NCBI GenBank assembly: GCA_037074765.1
Contig: JBAMDO010000226.1
Coordinates: forward strand, 1 to 64,000
From: Mansonella perstans
Lineage: Eukaryota > Nematoda > Chromadorea > Rhabditida > Onchocercidae
Length of the DNA: 64,000 nt
Direction of reading: 5' to 3'
The position numbers were made by a program, and so were the translations under genes. The notes under the pieces were generated by a model. That model was not told the DNA's origin. It saw nothing but the letters and a program-made list of their open reading frames with translations, and ran no database searches. Shown here in pieces: positions 48,315-60,599 of this stretch (position 1 is its first letter; each line of letters begins with the position of its first letter).

Positions 48315-49150
48315 CTTTGAAATGTGAAAGAATCTGTTAAATTAAATTATTATAAAATAGCATTTGTAATTGCTATTACAGTAGTGACGAATAATAATTT
48401 TTTGAATGATTTGATTGGCATTAACTACAGTATATTTCGCATTTTACATAATTTCCTTTTCAATGATAAATATTTACATTAGTGGAACAAACAAAAGAGA
48501 TATTGTGAACGTATCATGTTCATTAGTAAAAGATAATTAAAAAAATGAGTAACATATCACTTGTAAGGAAATTTCACAAAGATAATAATTGTAAAAATTA
48601 CTATAAATTATTTAGTGGTTTAAATGTTTGCATGTTTAGTTTTATGTATCACGTCAAATTATTGGATCAATCACGTCCTACACGTAGCAAAATATGTCAT
48701 TTGGAAGCATATCACTTAGCGTGCTTTATCAAAGAATGATCAATAGTGATTGAAGTATTCATACATAAGTAATATATAAATATGGTACTGTCGAAATTGA
48801 CCGTACAATTCACCAGCACTTCTCTTCGTCACCATTCATTACCATCACCCCTCCCCTCCCCACTAATATAACCATCTTTCAATGGCCGACGCCACATAAT
48901 ACTAGGTTGCAGTGATGAAGTTTGGAACTATCGATTATTGGTAATTTTGAAAATGGTGCGGTCGACTGGTTTAGTTGGCGGTAGTGGAAATCACGGGATT
49001 ATGATAGGTTAATTTAACAAGAGGGAGAGAGGTTAAGGGTCAAGATGAATTATCTTAGTAAAGAAGATAGGAGAGTTAAACTGGTATACTAGCATTTTAT
49101 CGTTTATCCTGTTAAGAAATTAATTGAAGCACTTGGATACGTTTATCATC
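48315..49150. promoter_or_regulatory. Divergent promoter region between nuo-1 and paa-1
   Basis: Two essential genes are read away from each other with 836 bp between their start codons. Inside lies a pyrimidine-rich block, CACCCCTCCCCTCCCCAC (48846-48862), the most C-rich stretch in an AT-rich window. It resembles a CACCC/KLF- or Sp1-type site. The section 48955-49030 is also unusually G-rich (GGCGGTAGTGG). Sharing of regulatory elements by the two genes is inference. In the nuo-1 sense the start is preceded by ATTTCAAAG, a possible trans-splice acceptor. Confidence 0.5.
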
Positions 49151-52100
49151 ATGGCATCATTGCAAGCACATGAAGATACCGATGATAATCTTTATCCTAT
49201 TGCTATACTTATTGATGAACTTCGCAACGAGGATGTACAATTACGTTTGAATAGTATACGTAAATTGTCAACTATTGCTCTTGCGTTGGGTGTTGAACGT
49301 ACACGTGGCGAATTAATTCAGTTCTTAACAGGTATGTTTGAGTGATTAGCTTTACTTTTATGATTTAGATATTGCTTTTGTTATAAAAATTTCATTTGAA
49401 TGGATGTGTAGAAAAACATCGAGATTTTGTTAAATCTATCAATATGTTTTCTTTTATCTACAAAAGACTGCAAAATTTGAAGAGGTAATTTGTTGCTCCT
49501 TTTTTGAATTACTTATTATAGATACTATCTACGACGAAGATGAAGTACTTCTTGCCTTGGCCGAACAGTTAGGCAACTTCACACCGTTGGTTGGTGGCCC
49601 AGATTATGTCTATTGTTTGCTTCCACCACTTGAAAACTTGGCTACCGTTGAGGAAACCGTAGTGCGTGATAAAGCTGTGGAAAGTTTACGCAAAATCGCT
49701 GATAAACATTCAAGTGCAGCCCTCGAAGAACATTTCATTCCAATGATCAGACGTTTAGCTACGGGTTAGAATCTCTCCAGTTTTTAGTATTTTTTAGTTT
49801 ATGAACTTTTAAATGCTTGTAATGTTCTAGCCTTATACTAACTGTTTCATATTATTTACAAGTGTATATGTGTAATGATGGAAATAAACAACAGAATACA
49901 AAAAAATTGTGATAATTGGATTTGTGGAAAAAAATCGTGATTATTTTGCAAGACATGTCATAAATAGAATGTTTCGAAGACAGTGATTTCGCCAATATAT
50001 CTAGTAGCGTAGAATCTAATTTGCAATTTTTTGCAGGAGATTGGTTCACATCACGAACTTCGGCATGTGGACTCTTCAGTGTTGCCTATCCTAGAGTGAG
50101 CCCGGCTATAAAATCGGAGCTTCGAAAGTAAGATCTATACGTTTTTTTATACATAAGATTTCTTATAGAAAATTTTGTACACTGCCATTTTTTGTTCTGA
50201 AACTATTTTAAAACATCATAAAATGTAGACAATAACCTTTTTTAGTTTATTTCGAACGTTATGCCGTGATGACACACCGATGGTGCGGCGCGCTGCAGCT
50301 TCAAAATTAGGAGAGTTCGCCAAAGTTTTTGAAGCCGATTTCCTTCGCGATGAACTTCTTCAGATGTTTGTCGATTTGGCTTCAGATGAGCAGGTAAAAA
50401 ATATACATGATTGTCTTATAATTTTGAATAAGAACGATATATCAGATTATGCGAAAATCGTTTGTAGGATTCTGTGCGATTGTTGGCGGTTGAAGCATGC
50501 ATTTCTATCGCTGCTTTGTTGGCGGAAGAACAGCGCAAAGAGCTCATTAAACCAGTTCTTGTCAATTTAATTGAAGATAAAAGCTGGCGTGTGCGTTATA
50601 TGGTCGCTGAAAAATTCACTGACGTTAGCAATTTTTCACTAATGTTCTACATGCTATAAAATTCACAAGAGCTGCCGATATTTTTAGAATCTTGAAATTT
50701 ATCTGGGAAGTGAATGTGGAGCCATATTTCGGGCATAGTTATGTCAGCATCGGAAATTTTATTGTCTCTATAAAATTGTTAGGTTATTTTTTGTAGAAGT
50801 TCAACGGGAGTAAAATAAGCAGCGACGTGTTTTTACTTAATTAGGCCAGGTAAATGAAATCTTAAAAAGGGAATTAAATACTGAATTTCAAGATACAATC
50901 TGCTGTTGGCAAAGACATAACAATAAACGAACTTCTTCCGGCATTTAGTAGTCTTCTGAAGGATATGGAAGGCGAAGTACGTAGTGCAGCTGCTGCAAAA
51001 ATACAAGGTACCTTGTTTTATCCTTTTCATTTCAAAGGAGGGACTCTTTGAAGTGTAGTTCTATACTGTCATATTTTTCAGCATTTTGTGCTGCACTTCC
51101 TGCAGTTGGTCGAGAAAAAGCTATCGTGACACATGTTTTACCTGTTGTGAAAGAGCTTGTTACCGACCCAAATCAACATGTGAAAACAGCACTTGCTTCT
51201 GTGGTCATGGGCTTAGCTCCAATACTCGGGAAAGACCTTACAATGGAACACCTTCTGCCGATTTATTTGACTCTTTTGCGCGATGAAACTGCTGAAGTTC
51301 GGCTAAATATAATTTCTTCTCTGGATAAGGTTTGTTATTATGAGAAATATATTTTTGATTAACAAGTCTTATTTCTTCGGATATCAAAATCTATTATTTA
51401 TGGGAATGTAATGAATCATAGTTTTCTTAAACAGTGATTTAAGAAAGAAATATTCGATGCAATTGAATAAAGTTAGCGGTAAAATAAGGAAGTATTAAAT
51501 TGTTGATCTTAACCAAATTTAATTCGTGCGTGTTGTAGATTGTTCTTTGCAGGTCAATGAAGTGATCGGTGCATCGCAGTTATCACAGTCCTTGTTACCG
51601 TCAATTGTAGAATTAGCTGAAGATGGAAAATGGCGAGTGCGTCTAGCGATCGTTGATTTCATGCCGTTGCTTGCAGCCCAGTTGGTGGGAATTTTAACTT
51701 CAAAATTTGTTTTTGTGTTAAATTTCAAATTAAAGGAATTTCCGTTTGCTGGGGATCGGTTAGATTAAAACATTTTCGACTCTTTGTGTTATTTCTGCAG
51801 CAGAACAAGTGTTGATCCAAGCTGTGACTGTTTAATTCTTCTATTATATTTGTTGCTTCAGGGTCAAGAATTTTTCGACGAGAAACTGCTTCCGCTTTGT
51901 ATGGCGTGGCTAACCGATCATGGTAAAACAAATTATAAATTGAAAATTTTCTTACTTACTTTCCGTAGTTTTGCCACACGCAATTTCCTTTGCTTTAGTT
52001 TATGCTATACGGGAAGCAGCAACAGGGATTTTGAAACAACTAACGGAAAAATTTGGTGCTGAATGGGCGATGAAACAAGTGGTGCCGAAGGTATCATATA

Positions 52101-53327
52101 GATGTTTTCCTTGGCAGAAAGTGGGTGACACATTTTCCTTGCTCTTTGCTGCCAGTTAGCCATGCACATATCACAAAAACAGTGAATGCAAATTTTAATT
52201 TTGTTCTGCAGAAAGAATTGAATAAGTCGAATTAAGCTCCACGCATCTTTCGAAAATTACATGAATTCTAAAGCTATAAATACACGCAATTTCAATCCGC
52301 CGCCTTATTTTTCGGCAGTACATGAACATGCATAATCCATAGTTAAATTCTCTCATTTCAGATAACAGCACTATCAAGTGATACGAACTATTTGCATCGC
52401 ATGGCATGCTTGTTTTGCTTCAACACTCTTTGCGAGGCTCTCGGTCCAGATTACACTGTTAAGGAAATTCTACCTGTAGTACAACAGGTTCCAGTTTGTA
52501 TTCTGCATCATTTTTCACTAAAATGACTTTTATAAAATAACATTATATGCATCATTTTTCAAGTTAGAATTGTAGTCACCTGCATTCTTTCAGCTAAGTG
52601 ATGACCATGTACCGAATGTGAGATTCAATGTTGCTAAAACTCTTCATCATATTGGTCACACGGTTGATCAAGGGTATGTTTTTTTCTGCAACCATAGGTA
52701 AAGTTACACATATAAAGGTTCCAGATTGGCTGAGTTAGACATCTATTATTGAAAATGTCTACCAAAATGAGTCGAACTGGGCATTTTCCGCACTGGAAAT
52801 TGGAAAGTCATTATTTACGCGGAGCAAGTCGTTTCTATTTTTTAGGGTAGTTAATAATCAGATCAAACCGTTACTGACAAAGTTGTGTAATGATAGCGAA
52901 TTCGATGTCAGATATTTTGCGGACGAAACGCGAATGGGTTCGTTTTTTTTCATTTCATAATGTTTTTCGCTGTCGGTTTACCCACGATTAAAATTAGTTG
53001 GAACAATTAAAATGGTTAACATTAAGATGACAGCATGGTCAAACAGGGTACAGACTTGTGTTAGACTGGGACGAGATTCTGAGATATCAAAACATAGAAG
53101 AGAACTTTTGTTTTTTAACTTTTGTTTTGTTAACTGATAATTATAATGATACTTATAATGACTATAATATAGCTGAAGTCCCTTTGCTAATCTCACAATA
53201 TTTGTAGGGAAAGTTTTTCTATGTAGACTGTGGATTAATACCAAGACACACATTATTATACGACGAAATTTATTTCAAGTGGTTTCATGTTAGAATTTTT
53301 ATTTCAGCATTGGGATTGGCAAATTGA
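49151..53327 (+). CDS. paa-1: PP2A 65-kDa scaffold (A) subunit, HEAT-repeat protein
   Basis: A plus-strand gene of about 14 exons, start ATG 49151, stop TGA 53325-53327. It is the HEAT-repeat scaffold that holds the catalytic C subunit and a variable B subunit of protein phosphatase 2A. Exon 1 reads [20 protein letters not shown]. Successive HEAT repeats are visible: [20 protein letters not shown] (about 49523), [33 protein letters not shown] (50275), [20 protein letters not shown] (50547), [20 protein letters not shown] (about 50945), [56 protein letters not shown] and [34 protein letters not shown] follows, and the end is [25 protein letters not shown], the last six residues from a tiny exon at 53308. 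The true start is the ATG at 49151, not the open TTG frame upstream. Confidence 0.97.
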
Positions 53328-54216
53328 TTTCGGAAGAAAACTCGAGTAAAAATATAAAGTTTGAATTGTTTTTATCCCAAGAATTCTGAGTGGAAAAAGT
53401 TTCCCCTTCGATTTATAAATGGTTTATTAAAGTGTTGCATCAGCTTGATATACTTTACTACTCTGCTGTTTTTGCATACTTTACTACTCTACTCTGTTTT
53501 GTGTATAAAACACGATATTTCAGTTTCAGGAACTGGTAATCCATATGTAGATTGTTTGCAATTCCATATACTGCTCCGTTCTTTGTTTTTTGTTTTTGTT
53601 CAAATCTAATAACAATTATGCTTTGTTACGGTCTTTGCAATAAAATGTGCAGCGCTCTTTTGCATTATACAGTGTTGCAGCTGCAATGTAGAGAGGACAA
53701 CTGCCTACAGATAGTGCAAAATGAAGATTATGGATATTCCTGTTATTTATGAGGACAATCAGAAAGACGTATTGCATTTTTTATCTAGACAGTGATTCAA
53801 AGATGATCAGGAGAGTTTAAAACTATTTTGGCCATATTGTAGCTTTGTTGAATGTCTTTGAAGATCCACGAAGTTTGGGACTAATTCTTTATTTTGAGTT
53901 CGTGTCATTGCAAATATTCCTCTTTCTTCCTGGTCAGATCTGTCCGTAGTCCCTCAAATTCCTTTCCCAGGATTCGAGAATAAAATTTCGAGACTTTTTT
54001 TACAAACAACTTTGTGCTGAGATGTCATCAAAGAAATAGATCGCACGATTTAGGTAGGAAAATGTAGAAAAGGGAGCTTCCGATACAAAACTGTTCAGAT
54101 GCGATGAATCGTTAGAGAATTCTTGGGACTTCGTGTCGATAAAATTAAAATTCCATTAAAAAGTGTAATTGTGGAGTTCGTAATTTATCCAAAAATACGA
54201 ATTTCCTTTCAGGATA
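53328..54216. other. Gap between convergent genes
   Basis: About 890 bp between the paa-1 stop (plus) and the end of the minus-strand gene at 54217. It contains several short open frames around 53361-53752 with no splice support and no recognisable domain. Probably 3' UTRs and spacer. Confidence 0.45.
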
Positions 54217-55784
54217 TTAATAATTCGTATGAAGACGACTGATAACACGAGAGTAAGTAGGATAATAGGAATGTCGTGAAGCGTACAAATAATCACCTCT
54301 AGCAGATGTCGGACTGAGATTCAGTTCTTTTTCTCGACGTGACTGCCACGTTGGCGACAGCCAGTACCTGTAGCAATTGCTTATCGGTCAGAGCTATGAG
54401 AATATCCAGGATATCCAAAGAACAAAAGAAAGTTTGTTAGGGTCTCTGCAAAGATTTTTGAGTTTTCTTTTTTTAAATTGAGTTTAAGCGAGAAAATTTT
54501 ACTTGGATAACGTGCCAACAGTCATACATCGTTTCTTGTACATATTCACCGCATCTTCTATAGGCATATATCTGAATTCAGCTGCATTCCGTCAAATTAA
54601 CGAAAACAAAAAAAAAATCATAACATTATATTTTAATTATATAAAATTAAACTAAGAATTTGAAATGAAGATTAAACTGGTCAACCAGTTGAGAACAGAT
54701 CATTTTCCTCTTATCAAGTTTTTTTTTTTTTTTATCAGTTATTGATTGTTTTGCAAGTTTTCAGTTCTTCAGAGCAATATTATTTTTTTTTGACTCTAAA
54801 ATTGTGTAAAAAAATAAATTCTTGGCTATAATTATCAGATGCCACTTCAGATATTAATCGCTGATTCACTTCTCATTTAACTCAACTTACCGTACATAAT
54901 TTCGTACAGGAGTAATTGGACGCTCAATTTGTGTGATGTACTTAGGTGCTGTAAAAAGTCCCGTATTATAGGCATTAAATCGACCTTCCAACCATCGTTT
55001 CGTTCCCAAATTTTGTATACTATACTCTTTAGCTGCTGCTATCTGTAATTTAGTGATAAAAAAAATTGCGCAGTAAACAACTACTCTTCACTTACTTCTC
55101 TTTATCACTCTAACAAATTAATAAATTCCTCTCATAACAATTGTTATCATTTTAGGGTACAGAAAGTGAAAGTGAATTTCAAATTTTTGCAATTTAGAAT
55201 TTTAAACTCTGTAACCTACCGATTCAGTCTGCGTAAGAATGCCAAGGCCAGTATCTGTGCTTCCATATGAATATCTTACATAAGGATACTTATCACTGTA
55301 GTGAGGTGTACTCCGCTGTAAACCCACGGTATGAAGTGGTGGTGTCCGAGTTAACACCGAGCTGTACAATGAGCGTCCAAATAATGAAGAAGCTGAAACA
55401 TCAGTAAATCACATAATGAGTAAATATGCAGTGGGTTAAATAAAAAAAAAAAAAAAAAAAAAAAAAATAGTTTTCATCAATTATCTTCACTGAAAAAATT
55501 AATGATAAAATTTCACTAATATTTTACAAAAATCTTCGCCTTCAAAAAAAAAAAAAAAAAATCTTTCTTTTTCGAAACATACAACTTCGTGACAGCGACT
55601 TGGACATGTATCCACCACCATAGCCATACTGCGGCATGGTAAGTGCACCACTTCCAAAGGATGTTGCACCAGATCCATGGGTGAATGAATATGAACGTCG
55701 CACCGACCTGGCTCCACGTGCTTCGGATCTCGATCTGGCCAGTGGTGACATGTAGTGATATGTTGGACTAGGTGCCAAATTCAT
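54217..55784 (-). CDS. Tyr/Ser/Arg-rich protein of unknown function
   Basis: Minus-strand spliced gene of about five exons and roughly 240 residues, start ATG 55782-55784, stop 54217-54219. Exon 1 reads MNLAPSPTYHYMSPLARSRS and includes RRSYSFTHGSGATSFGSGAL and PQYGYGGGYMSKSLSRS. Exon 2 (about 55395-55220) has SLYSSVLTRTPPLHTVGLQR and YSDKYPYVRYSYGSTDTGLG. Exon 3 (about 55040-54890) reads IQNLGTKRWLEGRFNAYNTG and PKYITQIERPITPVRNYVR. Exon 4 (about 54575-54504) is YMPIEDAVNMYKKRCMTVGT. The last exon has YWLSPTWQSRREKELNLSPT and YASRHSYYPTYSRVISRLHT. No signal peptide, membrane helix or known domain is visible. The composition resembles structural or cytoskeletal muscle/filament-associated proteins, but I do not recognise a family. 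Exon phases agree throughout. A TAA right after the exon-4 donor gives a possible shorter form if that intron is retained. Confidence 0.7.
55442..55467. repeat. Homopolymer tract, 26 A
   Basis: An uninterrupted A-run in the first intron of the minus-strand gene at 54.2-55.8 kb. A second run of 18 A sits at 55544-55561 in the same intron. In the gene's sense both are poly-T. Confidence 0.9.
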
Positions 55785-57395
55785 TTTGTTCTAGCTGTCC
55801 AGACTATACCCAATTATTTCGATATCAGTCCTTTGAATGTTCTTCTAAAACACTGGAATTTACACTTCCGAAATTTTAATTTTTCTGTATTTTTAACTCA
55901 AGCTAGTTTAATCGTTTATAAAACATAACATTTTTTTCACAAAATTCCACATATGCACAATTATAATGTTTAAAATTTATAAAATTGAATTTCAAAATCC
56001 AAAATTCCTTAATTCACGTCTTTGTTATTACCGATACATCATGTTTGGATAGCTCGTATCTTTCCATAAAGGACGAAAGGCAAAAGCTTAGATCTGTTTA
56101 AAAAAATAACGAAGTTTATTAATCACTATCATTTTTTGAACTGTCACTTCTGTCAATATATAGTCATTACAGTTAGCAAGCTATAATCCCTTTATACAAC
56201 TAAAGAAACATGGCCACTCTAGAGAAGAGGTCAAATATGAAAAAAAAATTTGTGAAAAAGTAGCTTTTCAACAAGTATGATAATACCGATAAACTTTATT
56301 TCTGAATGAAACATAGAAACAGTGAATCATACAAAACGAAACTCAAATGAAATTTGGATAAGCAGACGATGATAACACAAAGCTGAGATAAAAATATTTA
56401 TCATAGTTGCAAATTTTCAAATAATTGATCAATAATGCATAGCAAACTGAAATCTGTACAACTATTACAAGAATCATGTATCTAAAGCATAATGAATCAA
56501 ATGATATGTAAACTTGCAAATGAAATAAATAGACTAAAAAAAAAAAAAAAAAAAAAATATTAAGAAACGGAAAACTTTTGAACTCTGAAAATAACACTCG
56601 TACAAACTGACAATGGTAAAGCTATAAAACTGCAATAATCGTAGAAAAAGCTTGGAAATGCTACAAGAAAAAAATATAGTGGAATTGTGAAATGACATAC
56701 AGAAAGAGAACTAAAAAATCACTGGAAAGAAATAAATTACGATGATTGTACAGAGAATCATGTAATCTCTTTGAAAACTACTTTCTCCACAGCAACTTTA
56801 AGCCGTCGAGAATACACTTTACTAGACGCCAGCAAGAAAACATAGTACTGATTGATAACTCGCATCCAGTAATATCCAGGAAAACAAATTAACATTTGAA
56901 ATAGAGATATTAATGGTAGCGTTGGAGAATTGTGAACAGGAGAAATAGGAGCAAAAGGAAAAAAAGAAAAATCTACGCTAGCCTGTTGCATTCTCAACAA
57001 GTTAAACAGCTGCTTGCAGCGAACATTACACACAAAGTTGACATACAACGGTTCCTCCTACACTGCTAATCTTGCACTTTTATTCAAGAACCATTTCAAT
57101 TACATCTTCACTTCTAAAAAAGTTAGATCTATAGCCCTACTAAAAATATATTCGAGAGTATTGTCAATCTCATTCATAGGCAACAAATTTCGGAATTTTG
57201 CAGCCAACTTTCTGTAGAGTCAAGAATTTTGTAAAGATTTTCTATTGATTTGTTTCATTGAAGTTATCAACTGGAATACATGGGCTAAAAAAATTTCAGA
57301 AAAAGTCACAACTTTCATTTGGAAACAAAATCCCGCAAATTTCAGCATTCAAATTTCAGTTGCATCTTACCATCAATTATAACAAATTTTAAAAG
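55785..57395. other. Gap upstream of the 54.2-55.8 kb gene and downstream of CDK7
   Basis: About 1.6 kb of AT-rich DNA with a 22-A run at 56536-56557. Short frames at 56343-56597 and 56758-57048 are hydrophobic, have no splice support and look like chance. It should contain the promoter of the 54.2-55.8 kb gene and the CDK7 3' UTR. Confidence 0.45.
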
Positions 57396-59897
57396 TCAAT
57401 AATCAAATTCGAGCCGTCTACGGAATTTGGTTGGAGTACTTTCATCATCATTCATATATTCTGGGCGCTTTCGCCTAAAAACTGTCGACCGACTCGTACT
57501 TGGAAGTGGTAAGTCACGATCATCACATGCGTACGGCATCTAAAATGATACATATGAACAAATTTAACTTTTCTTTAGCTAAATGATACCGAAATATGTA
57601 TACAAAACATTAAAAAAAATCAATCTGGAAATGGGCTGTTGTATCCATCTTATACGATTTCATTGACCATTTTACATTTATTGCTATTTTATATTTTGTT
57701 ATATTTTACTTATATATTTACTTTAATGCTGTATTGTCTCCGATTTAGAAACCACAAGTACTATATAATCATGAAATCAAATTTAGGAAATTTCCATGAT
57801 TTACTTCACACTGTGAATACACAGACTAATACCAAAACTGTTAGAAGTTATTTTACCGATTGGAAATAATAAGAACGAAGTGCTTGAGTTGCATTCCACC
57901 TTTTGTTTGGATCAAATCTGAAGATTTCGTGATTTACTTTTTTTGTTAGTATATCTTTTAGTTAATTCTACAGTAGAAAAATAAATGTGTATGAAAAGCA
58001 AAAATCAATGAAAATATATTCTTTAAAGATAAAATGTAATACTAGAAACCTGCACAAAAAAGATAAAAAAACTGGAAAGACCTTAAGCACTGATAAATTA
58101 ATTCAATGAGATCATCACCCGCAGCAGTAAATACACTTTTAAGCGGAATAGAAGGCATTGATTTTATGGTTATAAAATCCGGAAGATCTTCCACTCCCTG
58201 AAAACAGAAAAGAATAGGAGACGAAGAAAATAAACAATTCTTGAACTTTAATCTTTTTTGTGCACCCACCGACCAATCCTCCACTGTTGGTGTCCCTAAA
58301 ACACTATAAATTTTCACAAGTTGATCGATGTCCGACTCACCAGGAAATATTGGCACCTGAAATAAAAGAAAGAGTACTTAGTCAACGCTGATTCTGAAAT
58401 TAAAAGAACTAGAAAAAATGTTAATGAAATGTTTCCAAATAATGAATCCTTAACTACCAAATTTTCGTAGGAACAGCAGAAAGTTTTAAAACTGATGAAA
58501 GTAAAAGAGTGACCCGTAATAAAAGCTCGGCAATAATACATCCAACAGACCACATATCGATACCTACACCATACGAACGTGCTGCATAGAGCAATTCTGG
58601 TGCACGATACCATCTGGTCACTACCTGTCAAGTTTCTTGAAAATGATGAATTCAACTAATAGTATATTCTAACAAATCGCTCAGAAAAACGAACAGAAAA
58701 GGATTTCAATTTTTTAGCAACTTGATGGTGCACAGGGCAACTATACTTCAAAAGCTGGTAATTTAAGCGAAAATTTATATACGGTTTTTAGTAATAAGTA
58801 AAATATAAAACTTTTTTTTATTATTTATTATTCTAGCCGTACTTGATGTGTGTAATTGCGACTTGGTGAACCGAAAAATCGAGCCAGGCCAAAATCGGCT
58901 ATTTTTATTCTCCCTTGTGAATTAATGAGTAGGTTATTTGGTTTTAAATCCTGAAATTACATTCCAATCCAATAGTACTATTATTGACAAGAAATAAAAA
59001 TCCAAAAAATTTAACAGTAAAAAAACGGTATAATGAGTATATGTCATGGATTCATTGAAATACTTACCCGATGCAAAACCCAGTGTAAATGGAGATACTC
59101 GAGTCCAAGCAACATCTGCAGTACCATATTTTTTATATGTTCAGGCATCAGAATTATTGCTTTGTCTTTCACCAAATGTTCCAAATCCGTCTCCATAAAA
59201 TCAAACACAAGCTGGATGTTTGTTTTGTGCCCGATCACATCTAAAAGCTATAACAAAACTAATTATAGACATTTTATTTCCTTTGTGCTCAGGTATTCAA
59301 AAGTAAATTTAATTAATAAAATTGTTACTCCAATAATATTGTCATGATGAAATTCCTGCAGTAATTTGATTTCTCTCAAAGCAGTTCGATTTACACCATC
59401 CATTGCTTCATGTCTTGAACCAAGTTTTATCTAAAAAAACAAATTACTTTCCATAATGGTATAGATCGACACTCACATTGAATGATTTCCTTATTCTGAT
59501 TTTTTATAAGAATACAAAACATAATACTAAAACTAACATAAAAATACTCAATCTCAGTTCTGTATTTGTGTTTCTCAATAAATTCTTGGCTTAATTCAAA
59601 AGATTTTTGAAAGCAACCTTTTTTATTGCAACAAATTCATTTGTCGCTGTATCCTTGGCTTTGTAAACATTGGCGAACTGAAGCAATTGAACTAATATAA
59701 CATCAAAGTCTCTGTAGTACAAGAAGAATCACAGCATACTTAGGAGCGATGAATCGCTTTCACCTACTTTAGTTCGATAGCTTCAATGAATTTAATAACA
59801 ACTATACAAGTTATTGAATTCCTTCTAGTTAATTTACCTGCCCTTCACCAAGATGTTTGATCTTTTCGTAACGATTCTTTGCCGCATCTTTGGACAT
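57396..59897 (-). CDS. cdk-7: Cyclin-dependent kinase 7 (CAK / TFIIH kinase)
   Basis: Minus-strand spliced kinase gene, start ATG 59895-59897, stop 57396-57398. With cyclin H and MAT1 it forms the CDK-activating kinase and phosphorylates the RNA polymerase II tail within TFIIH. Kinase landmarks in order: glycine loop [15 protein letters not shown] (spliced, about 59850-59670), [19 protein letters not shown] (about 59380), [20 protein letters not shown] (about 59230), [32 protein letters not shown] (about 58930) and [16 protein letters not shown]. The T-loop continues [20 protein letters not shown] (about 58610); both the SP and YTHQ sites of the CDK7 T-loop are kept. Then [20 protein letters not shown] (58350), [16 protein letters not shown] (about 58110), [13 protein letters not shown] (about 57880) and a basic tail ending [16 protein letters not shown]56 ends 702 bp upstream on the same strand. 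Confidence 0.97.
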
Positions 59898-60599
59898 TAC
59901 GTTCACGTACTTGTTCTTTCGCTTATTTCTCCTGAACTTTACAGATATCCAAACTCAGTGCTCCAGCTACAACCTACAAATTTACAAAAATCCAAGAATG
60001 GAACAATATGGTTTCAGAGCTCCCACTTAATGACTGTTGCTATTCCGAAATCACAAACACCTTCCTCAAGAAAACATGCCTTATTTCACACAAGTGATTA
60101 GATGAGTAATTTCTTCTCACAATTTTATTTTTCACACAGTTTTTCGCTCATTTCTACTTTACATTCTCATTCTGCTAGTTGACATTATCGTCCATGATCA
60201 AGTAAACATATTTTAACAGTAAAAACTAGACTAACATCAAACTGATGCCATATATATTCTTTTATTAGCAGAAAACAAATCACTTGAAACTGAGCGTTCA
60301 CAAATTATTCAAAAAAAAACAACATTTAAAATCTGATATAAGAGAAAAACAATAATTAGAACAACAAATCCAGCATAAATTTACAAGCAAATAGCTAAAT
60401 TTATAATCTAAAGGAAAATTATTTGTAGAAATAAACTGCGGAGTTGTCAGAAAAATTCATCCGCTTTCACTGAAAAATTCCCCGAAATAAACTGATATTA
60501 TTTTTGGTTACATCCCTTCAGATTTGCCATTCAAACTGCAAATTCGAACGATTTTGGTAATTATTCCACAAAAGTCTTAGGAAACTATAAAATTCTACA
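59898..60599. other. Gap between DDX56 stop and CDK7 start
   Basis: A 702-bp AT-rich spacer between two minus-strand genes. In the gene sense a GTTCAG acceptor-like site lies about 40 bases before the CDK7 ATG, which could receive a spliced leader. No other feature was recognised. Confidence 0.4.
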
